Shown here: positions 26,477 to 36,544 of the stretch, one piece after another
Numbering within the stretch: the first letter of the stretch is position 1
How the letters are laid out: each line of letters opens with the position of its first letter
Origin: Phycicoccus avicenniae
GTDB lineage: Bacteria > Actinomycetota > Actinomycetes > Actinomycetales > Dermatophilaceae
Direction of reading: 5' to 3'
Length of the DNA: 64,000 nucleotides
Assembly (NCBI RefSeq): GCF_018139485.1
Contig: NZ_JAGSNF010000001.1
Location: 309,156 to 373,155, forward strand
The notes under the pieces: model-generated
Told to the model about the DNA's origin: nothing
The model's database searches: none
What the model saw: only the letters and a program-made list of their open reading frames with translations
Program-made: the position numbers and the translations under genes

Positions 26477-27195
26477 CACTGCGGGGGCAGCCGCAGGACG
26501 TAGCCGACGCCGCGCTTGGTGTGGATGAGCGGCGGGCGGCCGCCGACGTCGAGCTTGCGACGCAGGTAGGAGATGTAGGACTCGACGATGCCGGACTCGC
26601 CGCGGAAGTCGTAGTCCCAGACGTGGTCGAGGATCTGCGCCTTCGACAGGACGCGGTTCGGGTTGAGCATGAGGTAGCGCAGGAGCTTGAACTCCGTGGG
26701 GCTGGTCTCGATGACGATCCCGGCGCGGCGCACCTCGTGCGAGTCCTCGTCGAGCTCGACGTCGTCGAAGGTGAGCACCTCGCGGTCGTCGTCGTCGCCC
26801 TCACGGGTGCGCCGGAGCACGGCCCGGATGCGGGCGACGACCTCCTCGAGGCTGAACGGCTTCGTCACGTAGTCGTCGCCGCCGACGGTCAGGCCCTTGA
26901 TCTTGTCGTCGACGGAGTCGCGCGCGGTGACGAAGACGATCGGCAGCTGACGGCCCTGGTCCCGCAGCCGGCGGGTCACGGTGAACCCGTCCATGTCGGG
27001 GAGCATGACGTCGAGGACGCACAGGTCCGGGTCGTGGTCGCCGGCGACCTTGATCGCCTCGGCGCCGCTGGCGGCGGTGGCGACGTCGAAGCCGGCGTAG
27101 CGCAGCGACGTCGCGAGGAGCTCGCGGATGTTCGGCTCGTCCTCGACGACGAGGAGCCGGGCCTCGGGGGTCTGGGTGCTCGTCACACCTGTCAT
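26476..27195 (-). CDS. OmpR-family response regulator
   Basis: The 239-residue regulator has a receiver domain (residues about 10-125) with the acidic pocket VVEDEPN, the phospho-acceptor Asp62 in VLDVMLPDMDG, Thr in FVTARD and Lys in VTKPF. A winged-helix OmpR domain follows (TSPTEFKLLRYLMLNPNRVLS, SYISYLRRKL, TKRGVGYVL). The start is ATG 27195; GTG 27186 would remove three residues. It is cotranscribed with the kinase through a 1-base overlap. Three CCCAGC direct repeats in its own leader suggest autoregulation. Confidence 0.95.
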   Translation of the reverse strand: MTGVTSTQTPEARLLVVEDEPNIRELLATSLRYAGFDVATAASGAEAIKVAGDHDPDLCVLDVMLPDMDGFTVTRRLRDQGRQLPIVFVTARDSVDDKIKGLTVGGDDYVTKPFSLEEVVARIRAVLRRTREGDDDDREVLTFDDVELDEDSHEVRRAGIVIETSPTEFKLLRYLMLNPNRVLSKAQILDHVWDYDFRGESGIVESYISYLRRKLDVGGRPPLIHTKRGVGYVLRLPPQ

Positions 27196-27208
27196 TCTCC
27201 GCCCGAGG

Positions 27209-27236
27209 CTGGGAGATCGCTGGGAAGTGGCTGGGT
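27209..27236 (-). promoter_or_regulatory. CCCAGC direct repeats upstream of the response regulator gene
   Basis: GCTGGGA, GCTGGGA and GCTGGGT (plus strand, starting 27209, 27219 and 27230) recur every 10-11 bases, one helical turn. OmpR-family proteins bind such in-phase direct repeats. A near copy lies before htrA. Confidence 0.5.
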
Positions 27237-27292
27237 CGAACGTGGTCAGAGGCGTGAAGCGGCCCAAGACGGCAGGCCGAACGGCGGATGCC

Positions 27293-28024
27293 TCAGAAGC
27301 TCTCGCCGTACGGGCCGGGCTCATCGAAAGCCCCCGACAGGCCGAGCACGAAGAAGATGATGATCGCGAGGACGACGAGACTCATCGAGACTCCGAAGAC
27401 CCACCAGCCTCCCTTGGTCAAGCTTCGCGCTCGCTCCGGGTCGGTGGATTGTCGGCCGGTCGCGACGACTCCCATCACCAGCGAGCCGATGGCGAAGATG
27501 TTGCAGCACGAGACGAGAGCGAGCGCGGATAGCACGATGAGCACGATCGCGCTCGTGCTCGTCTGCTGGGGCGCGGCGTACGGCGGGGCGCCGTAGCCGG
27601 CCGGCCCGCCGGGGGGCGGGGCCTGGCCGTAGGTCGGGGACTGGCCGTACGGCGCGGCCTGGCCGTAGGTGGGCGACTGGCCGTAGGGCGGGGCCTGTCC
27701 GTAGGTCGGCGACTGGCCGTACGGCGCGGCCTGGCCGGAGGGCGGGGCCTGGCCGTAGGTCGGCGACTGGCCGTACGGCGCGGTCCGGCCGTCGTCCTGC
27801 GGGATCTGCGCCGTCCCGCCGGGGGCGGGGTCGATCGGCTGGGTCGCGCCCGGCGGCGGAGGGACCGGCCGGCCGTACGCGTCGGTCGCGCCGGACCCCG
27901 GCTGGGTCCACGAGGACGTGCCTCCCGACCAGCTGCCCGGCGGTGGGGCGGTGGGGTCGCTGCAGGACGCCGCGTCGTCCTGCCGCTCGTCCGCCGCGTC
28001 GCGGCGCTCGTCGTCGCTGCTCAC
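27293..28024 (-). CDS. DUF4190-like membrane protein with PYGQSPTYGQA repeats
   Basis: The 243-residue protein has a low-complexity N-terminal half rich in Pro, Gly, Tyr and Gln, including four 12-residue repeats PYGQSPTYGQA[AP]. Two hydrophobic helices follow (about residues 163-190, containing a Cys-Cys, and 211-236). This is the layout of actinobacterial DUF4190-type proteins of unknown function. Start is GTG 28024 with GGAGGGG upstream. The DNA of the membrane half (27293-27560) is less GC-rich and less codon-biased than its neighbours. Confidence 0.78.
   Translation of the reverse strand: MSSDDERRDAADERQDDAASCSDPTAPPPGSWSGGTSSWTQPGSGATDAYGRPVPPPPGATQPIDPAPGGTAQIPQDDGRTAPYGQSPTYGQAPPSGQAAPYGQSPTYGQAPPYGQSPTYGQAAPYGQSPTYGQAPPPGGPAGYGAPPYAAPQQTSTSAIVLIVLSALALVSCCNIFAIGSLVMGVVATGRQSTDPERARSLTKGGWWVFGVSMSLVVLAIIIFFVLGLSGAFDEPGPYGESF
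27618..27779 (-). repeat. 36-bp in-frame tandem repeat in the DUF4190-like gene
   Basis: Units start at 27618, 27654, 27690 and 27744, with an 18-base half unit at 27726. Each unit encodes 12 residues. Copies differ at only a few bases, so unit number may vary between strains. Confidence 0.85.
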
Positions 28025-28131
28025 CCTCGTCCCCTCCGGTCCGACCTCGGCGCCCCGCTCCGGGTCGCCGCGGGAAGCGTATCGCCCGGCTGTCCGTCGG
28101 CGCGGGCGGTCCGTCGTGTCAGGATCGGGGG

Positions 28132-29070
28132 ATGAGCCGTGCGCTGCCGCAGGTGGAACCCGACCCGACGCTGCCGTCGCGGGTGACCGTCTACGAGGTG
28201 GGGCCGCGGGACGGGCTGCAGAACGAGTCGACGGTCGTCCCGGCCGAGGTCAAGGCCGAGTTCGTCCGGCGTCTCGCGGCCGCCGGGCTCGGTACGGTCG
28301 AGACGACGTCCTTCGTCGACCCCCGGTGGGTGCCGCAGCTCGCCGACGCCGAGGAGGTCCTCGGGCTGCTCGGGCCGGACGGGGTCGGGGCCCGGCGTCC
28401 GGTGCTCGTGCCGAACGTCCGCGGCCTGGACCGGGCGCTGGCCGCGGGGGTGGGGGCGGTCGCCGTCTTCGGCAGCGCGACCGAGACCTTCGCCCGCCGG
28501 AACCTCAACCGGAACGTCGAGGAGTCTCTCGGGATGTTCGCGCCCGTCGTCGAGCGGGCCCGTGCCGAGGGGCTGTGGGTCCGCGGGTACGTGTCGATGT
28601 GCTTCGGCGACCCGTGGGAGGGCCCGGTCCCGGTCGAGCAGGTCGTCGGCGTGTGCCGCCGTCTCCTCGACCTCGGCATCGACCAGCTCTCCCTGGGGGA
28701 CACCATCGGGGTGGCGACGACCGGGCACGTCCACCGTCTGCTCGAGGCGCTCGCCGCGGCGGGGGTCGGACCGGACCGCCTCGGGGTGCACTTCCACGAC
28801 ACGTACGGGCAGGCGCTCGCGAACACGGTTGCGGCGCTGCGGGACGGGGTCACCGTCGTCGACGCCTCGACCGGGGGCCTCGGCGGGTGTCCCTACGCGA
28901 AGTCGGCGACCGGCAACCTCGCGACGGAGGACCTCGTCTGGCTCCTCGACGGCGCCGGGGTGGAGACCGGGGTCGACCTCGACGCCCTCGTCGCGACGTC
29001 GGCGTGGATGGCCGAGCACCTCGGCCGACCCTCGCCGTCCCGGGTGGTGCGGGCGCTCTCCGGCGGCTGA
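28132..29070 (+). CDS. Hydroxymethylglutaryl-CoA lyase family enzyme
   Basis: The 312-residue TIM-barrel enzyme of the DRE-metallolyase family splits 3-hydroxy-3-methylglutaryl-CoA to acetyl-CoA and acetoacetate, the last step of leucine degradation. The motif EVGPRDGLQNE (about residue 22) binds metal and substrate, HFHDTYGQALAN carries metal-binding His residues, and the active-site Cys253 is in the signature GLGGCPYAKSATGNLATEDL. The ATG lies 6 bases after CAGGAT and no ribosome site is present. No leucine pathway partners are adjacent, so action on a related hydroxyacyl-CoA is possible. Confidence 0.93.
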   Translation: MSRALPQVEPDPTLPSRVTVYEVGPRDGLQNESTVVPAEVKAEFVRRLAAAGLGTVETTSFVDPRWVPQLADAEEVLGLLGPDGVGARRPVLVPNVRGLDRALAAGVGAVAVFGSATETFARRNLNRNVEESLGMFAPVVERARAEGLWVRGYVSMCFGDPWEGPVPVEQVVGVCRRLLDLGIDQLSLGDTIGVATTGHVHRLLEALAAAGVGPDRLGVHFHDTYGQALANTVAALRDGVTVVDASTGGLGGCPYAKSATGNLATEDLVWLLDGAGVETGVDLDALVATSAWMAEHLGRPSPSRVVRALSGG

Positions 29071-29147
29071 GCCCGACCGGCGCTCCCGACCCGGTCGGCG
29101 CCGCCCGTCGGTGCGCGGTCGGGCCGGCGCGGCCCGTCGGTGGGCGG

Positions 29148-30497
29148 TCAGGACGCCGACGGGGACGGATGCACGCCGTTGACCTCGGGGGTGACGGTCC
29201 GCTCCAGAGCGAGCGCGAGCACGGCGACGACCCCGAGGCAGCCGAGGAGCACGCCGACGAAGACCCCTCCGAGGGCTCGGTCGAGCAGCAGCCCTGCGAC
29301 GACGGGTGCGGTGACCGCCCCGACCTGGAAGGCCATCGCGGACACCGCGTTGTAGCGGCCGCGGTCCCGGTCGGACGCGAGGTCGTTGACGATCGCGGGC
29401 ACGGTCGGCTGCAGCATCGTCTCGCCGAGCCCGAAGAACACGTGGAAGACGATGACGCCCGCCGCGGCGGCGAGCGTCCCCGCGACGAGGTCGGTGGCGC
29501 CGAGCACCGACCACGCGAGGACCCAGAGCGCGACGAGGCCGAGGAAGACCCGGGTGCGGCGGTGGCCGTCGATCCGGCGCAGGACGAGGAACTGCATCGC
29601 GACGATGACGGCGGTGTTCGCGGCGAAGGCGAACCCGATCGTGCGGGTCGAGACCTCGCTCACCTGCCGCGCGAACGCGGGGAAGCCGGCCTCCATCTGC
29701 CCGTAGCCGACGAAGCTGCTGAGGAAGGTGAGCGCGGTGATCCACAGGACCGCCGGCCGCCGGAGGATCGCGAGGTAGCCGGTCGTGGGTCCGGCGCCGG
29801 GCTGCGCGGGCTCGGGACGGCCCGCCACCGCGCGCAGCGGGCCGAGGAGGAGGCCGATCGGCACGAGGACGCAGACGGCGTCGACGAGGAAGATCGCCGT
29901 GAAGGTGACCGGACGGTCGACGTCGGTGAGGAAGCCCGCGACGACCCCGCCGACCCCGATGCCGAGGTTGACGAGGGCGAAGTTCACGCCGAAGAACTGC
30001 GTCCGCAGGCGGCCGGTGACGATGCTCGCGATCATCGCGTTGAAGGCCGGCCAGCCGACCCCGAAGCTGATCCCGAGCAGCGACACGGCGACGACGAACG
30101 CCGGGACGGTCGTCGCGAACGCCATGACGACCGCGCCGAGCACCTGGGCGACGAGGCCCGAGACGACGACGGGCCGGGCGCCGAGTCGGTCGGTGAGGAC
30201 GCCGACCGGGGCGGTGACGACGACGGCGACGAGCGCGATGAGGCCCATGAGGGGGCCCGCGACGTCGAGGTCGACGCCGCGGACCTCGGACATGTAGATG
30301 ATCGTGAACGGCAGTGTCATCCCGCGCCCGAGCGTGGAGATCGCCGTCGTCGACAGCAGCCAGCGGCCCGGGGTGGGCAGCGCGAACCAGAAGCCGCGCA
30401 GGGTGAGTGACGGGCTCTCGCCGCCGTCCGTCCCCGGTGGGGTGGCGGCGGGCTCGGGCGCCCCGGGGCCGGGGGGCGGCGCGGTCGTCTCGGTCAC
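29148..30497 (-). CDS. MFS transporter (multidrug efflux-like)
   Basis: The 449-residue membrane protein has twelve predicted helices in two halves. The loop motif GVLTDRLGARP lies between helices 2 and 3. The N-terminus is a 50-residue proline-rich cytoplasmic tail. GTG 30497 is the likely start: CACCTT lies 6 bases upstream and longer frames overlap unrelated sequence. Similar to proton-linked drug efflux proteins; substrate unknown. It converges on the HMG-CoA lyase gene. Confidence 0.88.
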   Translation of the reverse strand: MTETTAPPPGPGAPEPAATPPGTDGGESPSLTLRGFWFALPTPGRWLLSTTAISTLGRGMTLPFTIIYMSEVRGVDLDVAGPLMGLIALVAVVVTAPVGVLTDRLGARPVVVSGLVAQVLGAVVMAFATTVPAFVVAVSLLGISFGVGWPAFNAMIASIVTGRLRTQFFGVNFALVNLGIGVGGVVAGFLTDVDRPVTFTAIFLVDAVCVLVPIGLLLGPLRAVAGRPEPAQPGAGPTTGYLAILRRPAVLWITALTFLSSFVGYGQMEAGFPAFARQVSEVSTRTIGFAFAANTAVIVAMQFLVLRRIDGHRRTRVFLGLVALWVLAWSVLGATDLVAGTLAAAAGVIVFHVFFGLGETMLQPTVPAIVNDLASDRDRGRYNAVSAMAFQVGAVTAPVVAGLLLDRALGGVFVGVLLGCLGVVAVLALALERTVTPEVNGVHPSPSAS

Positions 30498-30663
30498 GGG
30501 GCAAAGGTGCCACGGGCCACCGACGACGGGCGACGCGATATCGGCCGAGCCGGGTGCGTCCGGGGCCCGGGAACCGGGCAGCGCGGTGTCGCCGGCAGCC
30601 GTTAGCCTGGGTCGTCGGCATCCGCCCGGGGTGCCGCCGCACGAACGATGGATGAGGTGGACC

Positions 30664-31062
30664 GTGCCGACTGGCAAGGTGAAGTTCTTCAACGCCGAGA
30701 AGGGCTTCGGATTCGTCGCCGGGGACTCCGGCGAGGGGGACGTGTTCGTCCCGGCCTCCGCGCTGCCCTCGGGCGTCGAGGGCCTCCGCGGCGGACAGCG
30801 GATCGAGTTCAGCATCGCCGAGGGCCGCCGCGGCGCCCAGGCGATGGCCGTCCGCCTCCTCGACCCCGCTCCGTCGGTCTCCGCGGGCCGCAAGGTCCGC
30901 GACCGCAAGCCCGCCGACGAGATGGTCGTCATCGTCGAGGACGTCATCCGCCTCCTCGACGACGTCTCCGAGGGGCTGCGCCGCGGTCACTACCCGGACC
31001 GGTCCCACGGCAACAAGGTCGCCCAGGTGCTGCGCGCCGTGGCCGGCGATCTGGAGCTCTGA
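30664..31062 (+). CDS. Cold-shock domain protein with C-terminal extension
   Basis: The 132-residue protein has a cold-shock domain (1-67) with GKVKFFNAEKGFGFV (RNP1-like KGFGFV) and DVFVPASAL (RNP2-like), which binds single-stranded RNA or DNA. A 65-residue helical extension follows (MVVIVEDVIRLLDDVSEGL), as in the longer actinobacterial CspB-type proteins. The start is GTG 30664 (VPTGKVKFF). A -10-like TAGCCT lies at 30603-30608, giving a leader of about 55 bases. The stop shares one base with the next gene, so translation is coupled. Confidence 0.92.
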   Translation: MPTGKVKFFNAEKGFGFVAGDSGEGDVFVPASALPSGVEGLRGGQRIEFSIAEGRRGAQAMAVRLLDPAPSVSAGRKVRDRKPADEMVVIVEDVIRLLDDVSEGLRRGHYPDRSHGNKVAQVLRAVAGDLEL

Positions 31063-31811
31063 TGGCGGCCGCCACCGCCGTCCGCCCGGACGCCACGCTG
31101 CGGGACGCCGTCGAGGTGGCCCGCGCGGCCGCGCTCGACGTCGCGGAGGCCGGGGCGGTCGGCGAGCACCTCGGGATGGAGATGGTCGAGGACCGTCTCG
31201 CCACGCACTACTTCGCCTCCGACTCCCGCGCCTACCGCGGCTGGCGCTGGGCGGTGTCCGTCGCCCGTGTCCCGCGCTCGAAGACCGTCACGGTCTGCGA
31301 GGTCGACCTCGTCCCCGGTACCGATGCGCTCCTGTCGCCCGAGTGGGTGCCGTACGCGTCCCGGCTCGCTCCGGGCGACCTCGGCCCGGGCGACGTCACC
31401 CCCTACCTCGACGCCGACCCGCTCCTCGAGGCCGGCTGGGAGGCCACCGGTGACGAGGACGTCGACGCGGTCGCCTCGTGGGAGCTCGGCCTAGGTCGTC
31501 CGCGCGTGCTGTCCGCCGAGGGCCGCGACGCCGCCGCGCAGCGGTGGTACGACGGCGAGCACGGACCCGCCGCGCCGGTCGCTCGCAAGGCCGGGGCCGC
31601 GTGCTCCTCGTGCGGGTTCTTCCTCCCGATGCCGGGGGCCCTGCGGACCGTGTTCGGGGTGTGCGCGAACGCGTGGTCCCCGTCCGACGGCTCCGTCGTG
31701 AGCCTGGACCACGGGTGCGGCGCGCACTCCGAGGTCGACGTCGAGGCGCCGGCCCCCGAGGTCGTCGCCCCGCCGATCCTCGACGACAGCCGACTCGACA
31801 CCACCGACTGA
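31062..31811 (+). CDS. DUF3027 family protein
   Basis: The 249-residue soluble protein matches DUF3027, found next to cold-shock genes in many actinobacteria. Recognisable blocks are VTVCEVDLVPG, EWVPYASRLAPGDLGPGD and the cysteine motif ACSSCGFFLPMPGALRTVFGVCAN followed by HGCGAHSE; the four cysteines and histidines could bind zinc. Function unknown. The ATG overlaps the cold-shock stop (TGATG). Confidence 0.9.
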   Translation: MAAATAVRPDATLRDAVEVARAAALDVAEAGAVGEHLGMEMVEDRLATHYFASDSRAYRGWRWAVSVARVPRSKTVTVCEVDLVPGTDALLSPEWVPYASRLAPGDLGPGDVTPYLDADPLLEAGWEATGDEDVDAVASWELGLGRPRVLSAEGRDAAAQRWYDGEHGPAAPVARKAGAACSSCGFFLPMPGALRTVFGVCANAWSPSDGSVVSLDHGCGAHSEVDVEAPAPEVVAPPILDDSRLDTTD

Positions 31812-31895
31812 GCCGGCTCGCCGCCACTCGCCGGCCGGGCCGTCGTCGCCCCCGCCGGCTTGCGGCGACTTGCCGGCTGGGCCGCCACGACACCC
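31812..31895. repeat. Diverged 42-bp tandem duplication between convergent genes
   Basis: Two adjacent 42-base units (from 31812 and 31854) both begin GCCGGCT and share GCCGGC and GGGCCG blocks at the same offsets, with about three quarters identity over the first 33 bases. They fill the gap between the convergent DUF3027 and HNH genes. Confidence 0.55.
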
Positions 31896-31898
31896 GGC

Positions 31899-33368
31899 TC
31901 AGGCGGCGGACCACCGGTGTGGGTCGTCGGGCGGGAGCTCGTGGGGGCGGGTGTCGTCGCGGGGGTCGCCGAAGGCGTCGAGGAGGAGCCGGCGTGCGCG
32001 TTGTCGTCGGTCGGTGTCGTCTGCTCGCGCCCGTAGGCGCGTGAGATGTCGGTCGTAGCTGCCGGGGGTGAGGTCCCACACGACGGTCCGGCCGTGCTCG
32101 TCGGGGGCGGGAAGGACGTCGGCGACGAGGCCGCGGGTGTGGACGAGGGTGTGGTGGCGCTGGCAGAGCAGGGCCGCGTTGTCCAGGTCGGAGGCGCCAC
32201 CGTCGGCCCAGTGCACGACGTGGTGGGCCTGGGTCCACCCCGCGGGCGCGCCGCATCCGGGGTAGGTGCAGCACCGGTCCCGCAGCCACAGGGCGCGTCG
32301 TTGCGCGCGGGTGAACAGCCGGACCGTGCGGCCGAGGTCGAGGATCTCCCCGGCGGTGCCGAGGACGTGCGGGACGAGGTCGGCGTCGCACGCGACGCGG
32401 CGGACCGTGGCGGGCGCGAGGAGGGTGCCGGTCGCGACCGAGCCGAGGACCTCGGCGCACCCGGTGCGCTCCTGCAGGTCGGTCAGGGACATCGTCACGT
32501 GCAGCGCCGCGGGCGACGCGGCCGCCCCGTCCCCACCCGCTCCGGCGGCGCCCCGGGCGCTGGATCGGCGGCAGACCGTCGTCAGGGCCTCGACCCGGCG
32601 CTGTCCGGCCGGGCGCAGGTCCCGCTGGCCCGTCGCGTCGTCGGGTGCGGGCGCGGACAGCGGCCCGATCGCCGCCTCCAGCACCGCCGACTGCTCCGGG
32701 GTCATCAGCAGCCGGTACTCCGTCAGGTCACCGGACTCCACCACCGGTGCCGACAGCAGGGCGCCGGAGGCCAGCCGCTCCTGGAGCCCGTCGAGCTCAC
32801 CGGGCAGGCCGTGCTCGGCCAGCAGCCGCGGCCGCAACCGGCGCATCACCGACGGACCCCACTGCACCCCGAGATCCATGAGCGCCTTCGTCACCGTCGG
32901 CAGCGCCTCCGGTCGCAGCCGCGGCGCGAGACGGTCGACCTCGCGCAGCACCGCCGTCGCCAACGCTGGCCCCGCGCGGCCGGTGACCACGTCAGCCGCC
33001 AGGATGCCCACCGGCGACTCCGGGTCGGGACCGGCGCCGGTCGACCACGGCGCGCCACCGGCGGTCATGGCCGAGGCCATCGTCGCGACGTGCCCTGCAC
33101 CGCCCTGCCGCAGCGACGGCGCGTGCTCACGCACCCAGCCGTGCACGTTCACGCCACTGTCGGAGACCTCCCCGCGGGAGACCGCCTCCGCCGTCACCGA
33201 CACCCGCGCAGCACCCGCCAGAGCGGCCAGCCCGTCGACCTCCGTCATCAGCAATGCCAGCTCCGCCCCCGACGCCTGATGCAGTACCGACGACAACCCC
33301 TCCAACGCCACCCGCGCAGCCTCCACCGCGAAGCGACGCTCCGCGAGTCCCACATCCCCCTGGCCCAT
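31899..33368 (-). CDS. DUF222 / HNH endonuclease-domain protein (13E12-like)
   Basis: The 489-residue protein has an N-terminal DUF222 region (about 20-330) and a C-terminal HNH nuclease motif (about 385-435): DRCCTYPGCGAP (zinc ligands), WTQAHHVVHWADGG, DNAALLCQRHHTLVH. This is the multicopy 13E12 repeat family of actinobacteria, thought to behave like mobile genes; the target is unknown. The ATG is 6 bases after TAGTGT (minus strand). No inverted repeats or duplications of the target site are visible around it. Confidence 0.9.
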   Translation of the reverse strand: MGQGDVGLAERRFAVEAARVALEGLSSVLHQASGAELALLMTEVDGLAALAGAARVSVTAEAVSRGEVSDSGVNVHGWVREHAPSLRQGGAGHVATMASAMTAGGAPWSTGAGPDPESPVGILAADVVTGRAGPALATAVLREVDRLAPRLRPEALPTVTKALMDLGVQWGPSVMRRLRPRLLAEHGLPGELDGLQERLASGALLSAPVVESGDLTEYRLLMTPEQSAVLEAAIGPLSAPAPDDATGQRDLRPAGQRRVEALTTVCRRSSARGAAGAGGDGAAASPAALHVTMSLTDLQERTGCAEVLGSVATGTLLAPATVRRVACDADLVPHVLGTAGEILDLGRTVRLFTRAQRRALWLRDRCCTYPGCGAPAGWTQAHHVVHWADGGASDLDNAALLCQRHHTLVHTRGLVADVLPAPDEHGRTVVWDLTPGSYDRHLTRLRARADDTDRRQRARRLLLDAFGDPRDDTRPHELPPDDPHRWSAA

Positions 33369-33439
33369 GACAGAACACTACGGACGACCACCGACAACCC
33401 ACCCGACCTGCGACGACGCCGCGATCCCGCGGTCGACGC

Positions 33440-34390
33440 CTACACGGTGAGGGTCCGCACGGACTTCGTGACCCGCTCGCCGTCGTTCTCGAGGAAGACG
33501 ATCTGGCCGAACTCGAGCGTCGACCACCCGTCGGTGTCGTCGGTGAGGGCCTCGGAGGCGAAGATCGCGCCGGTCGCCTCGGCCTCGTCGGACGTCTCGA
33601 AGCGGTACGTCGTCTCGTCCTTCTCGAAGTTGCGGCCCATGAGGAGGTACATCGGCTCGAGGAGCATCGAGAGCGAGAAGTCGTCGGACCCGGGCTCGGA
33701 CTCGCGCAGTGCCTCCCAGTCGCCGGACGGGTTCGTCTCACCCCGCAGCCCGAGGCCGGTGTTCATCCCGATGACGCGGTCGCGGGTGACGAGCGCCATC
33801 TTGAGCTTCGTGAGCCCGGGCAGGTCGAGCGACTCCATCGCCGCGGCGACGACCCGGACGAGCTCCTCCACGGCGCGCTGGACGTCGTCGTCCCCGTCGC
33901 CCTCGAGGAGGGAGAGGAGGAGGACGTAGAGGAACTCGGTGTCCGTCGAGCCGCGCATCTGCGAGAGGTAGGTGTCGTCGCAGTGCTGCAGGAGCTCGCG
34001 CTGGAGCAGCTGCCAGCTCGGGAGGTAGCCGTTCTGGGCGACGATCCACGGGGTCCCGGTGAACGAGAACGGGTGGCAGTTCTCGTCGGCCAGCACGACG
34101 CCGGCGTCGTAGGCCGCGGCGCGGACGTGGGCGAGCATCGTGCTCGCCCGCAGGCCGGGGACGACGCCCTCGAGGTTGTCGTCGTAGAAGGCGGCCGTCG
34201 GGCGGCGGTAGACGAACGGCTGCTCCCCGGTGAGGAGGTGCTCGCTCCAGGCCCCGAACCCCCATCCGGCGAGCTGGAGCTCCGGGTGGCGCTCCGGGTC
34301 GAGGGACTGGTTGACGAGGCTGTTCGTCGGGGTGAGGAGCAGGTTCTTCAGAGGGGTCTCCGGTCCGACGAAGGCGAGCACTCGGCACAT
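33440..34390 (-). CDS. Class II glutamine amidotransferase
   Basis: The 316-residue protein begins MCRVLAF, so Cys2 becomes the N-terminal nucleophile after Met removal; this decides the start at 34390 over a longer frame. The Ntn-hydrolase fold is supported by ASTMLAHVRAAAYD and ENCHPFSFTG with QNGYL. It releases ammonia from glutamine or hydrolyses related gamma-glutamyl amides, like EgtC and GAT-II proteins. No ergothioneine genes or synthetase lie nearby, so the acceptor is unknown. A GAGGAA ribosome site precedes the ATG. Confidence 0.88.
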   Translation of the reverse strand: MCRVLAFVGPETPLKNLLLTPTNSLVNQSLDPERHPELQLAGWGFGAWSEHLLTGEQPFVYRRPTAAFYDDNLEGVVPGLRASTMLAHVRAAAYDAGVVLADENCHPFSFTGTPWIVAQNGYLPSWQLLQRELLQHCDDTYLSQMRGSTDTEFLYVLLLSLLEGDGDDDVQRAVEELVRVVAAAMESLDLPGLTKLKMALVTRDRVIGMNTGLGLRGETNPSGDWEALRESEPGSDDFSLSMLLEPMYLLMGRNFEKDETTYRFETSDEAEATGAIFASEALTDDTDGWSTLEFGQIVFLENDGERVTKSVRTLTV

Positions 34391-34506
34391 GGGGTTCCTC
34401 ACTGGTCGGGGTCGCTCGGCGGTGAGCGTCGCCAGCCTAGGGCCGGTGGTCGTCCCCGGCGCTCATCGGTCGCACGGGTCAGGGCGCGCGGATCGAACCG
34501 CTGGAG

Positions 34507-34794
34507 TCAGGCGCCGACGGCGTTGCCCCGGCCGCGGCGGACGTACCACCACGCGAACGCCCCGAGCGCGATGCCGGTGACGCACGCCCACGGCCACCAG
34601 GACCGTTCGCCCGTCCGCAGGTCGGGGACGAGGAGGGTCACGACGAGGGCCAGCGCCCACAGCCCGGTGCCGAGCGCGACGATCTTGAGCGTCGACACGG
34701 TGAGCGGGGCGGTCGGCGCGGCGTCCCCCAGCGGCGGCCGGCCGGGCATCGTCCGGTCCTCGTCGCTCCGGTCCGGAGTGGGGTCGTCGGGCAC
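34507..34794 (-). CDS. DUF2530 small membrane protein
   Basis: The 95-residue protein has a polar N-terminus of about 30 residues, then two hydrophobic helices (VSTLKIVALGTGLWALALVV and SWWPWACVTGIALGAFAWWYV) and a basic tail. It fits DUF2530, an actinobacterial family of unknown function. A TAGGCT -10 at 34801-34806 lies 6 bases before GTG 34794, so I start there rather than at GTG 34800, which directly abuts the element. Confidence 0.78.
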   Translation of the reverse strand: MPDDPTPDRSDEDRTMPGRPPLGDAAPTAPLTVSTLKIVALGTGLWALALVVTLLVPDLRTGERSWWPWACVTGIALGAFAWWYVRRGRGNAVGA

Positions 34795-34800
34795 CTCCAC

Positions 34801-34806
34801 AGCCTA
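34801..34806 (-). promoter_or_regulatory. Leaderless -10 element (TAGGCT) deciding the DUF2530 start
   Basis: On the minus strand TAGGCT is followed by GTGGAG and then GTG. The first GTG is contiguous with the -10, too close to be transcribed as a start, so the second is favoured. Confidence 0.55.
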
Positions 34807-34877
34807 GCCAGCGCGGGCCGTCCCACCGTGACGCCCCCGACACGCGGCCGACACGCGGCGCCGCTAGCGTGCCGCCC

Positions 34878-36374
<1,497 letters not shown>

Positions 36375-36484
36375 CGGTTCGCCGGCGACGGCCGAGGGCC
36401 CCCGGGCCGACCCCGGCCGTCGCGCCGGGCCCGCCGTGGCGCCCGGCCGCAGGCCGCCTGCGGGTCGGGGGAGCGGTCGTGGAA

Positions 36485-36516
36485 TACTTAGCCCAGGTAA
36501 TGAGTTGTGCTAAGTA
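36485..36516 (+). promoter_or_regulatory. Candidate MarR operator
   Basis: A perfect inverted repeat, TACTTAGC and GCTAAGTA with a 16-base spacer, lies 29 bases before the marR-like start. The arm centres are 24 bases apart, a little over two helical turns, so two dimers or one wide dimer might bind. The area is noticeably AT-rich for this genome. Confidence 0.65.
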
Positions 36517-36544
36517 CCGATGACCACGACCTCCGGAGACACCC

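Noticed and set aside
28021..31008. A 995-codon minus-strand frame.
   Set aside because: A shadow frame across the HMG-CoA lyase, MFS and cold-shock genes, without conserved motifs.
31812..33368. The HNH gene with its flanking repeat as an intact mobile element.
   Set aside because: DUF222-HNH genes are multicopy, but no terminal inverted repeats, target duplications or partner genes are visible here.
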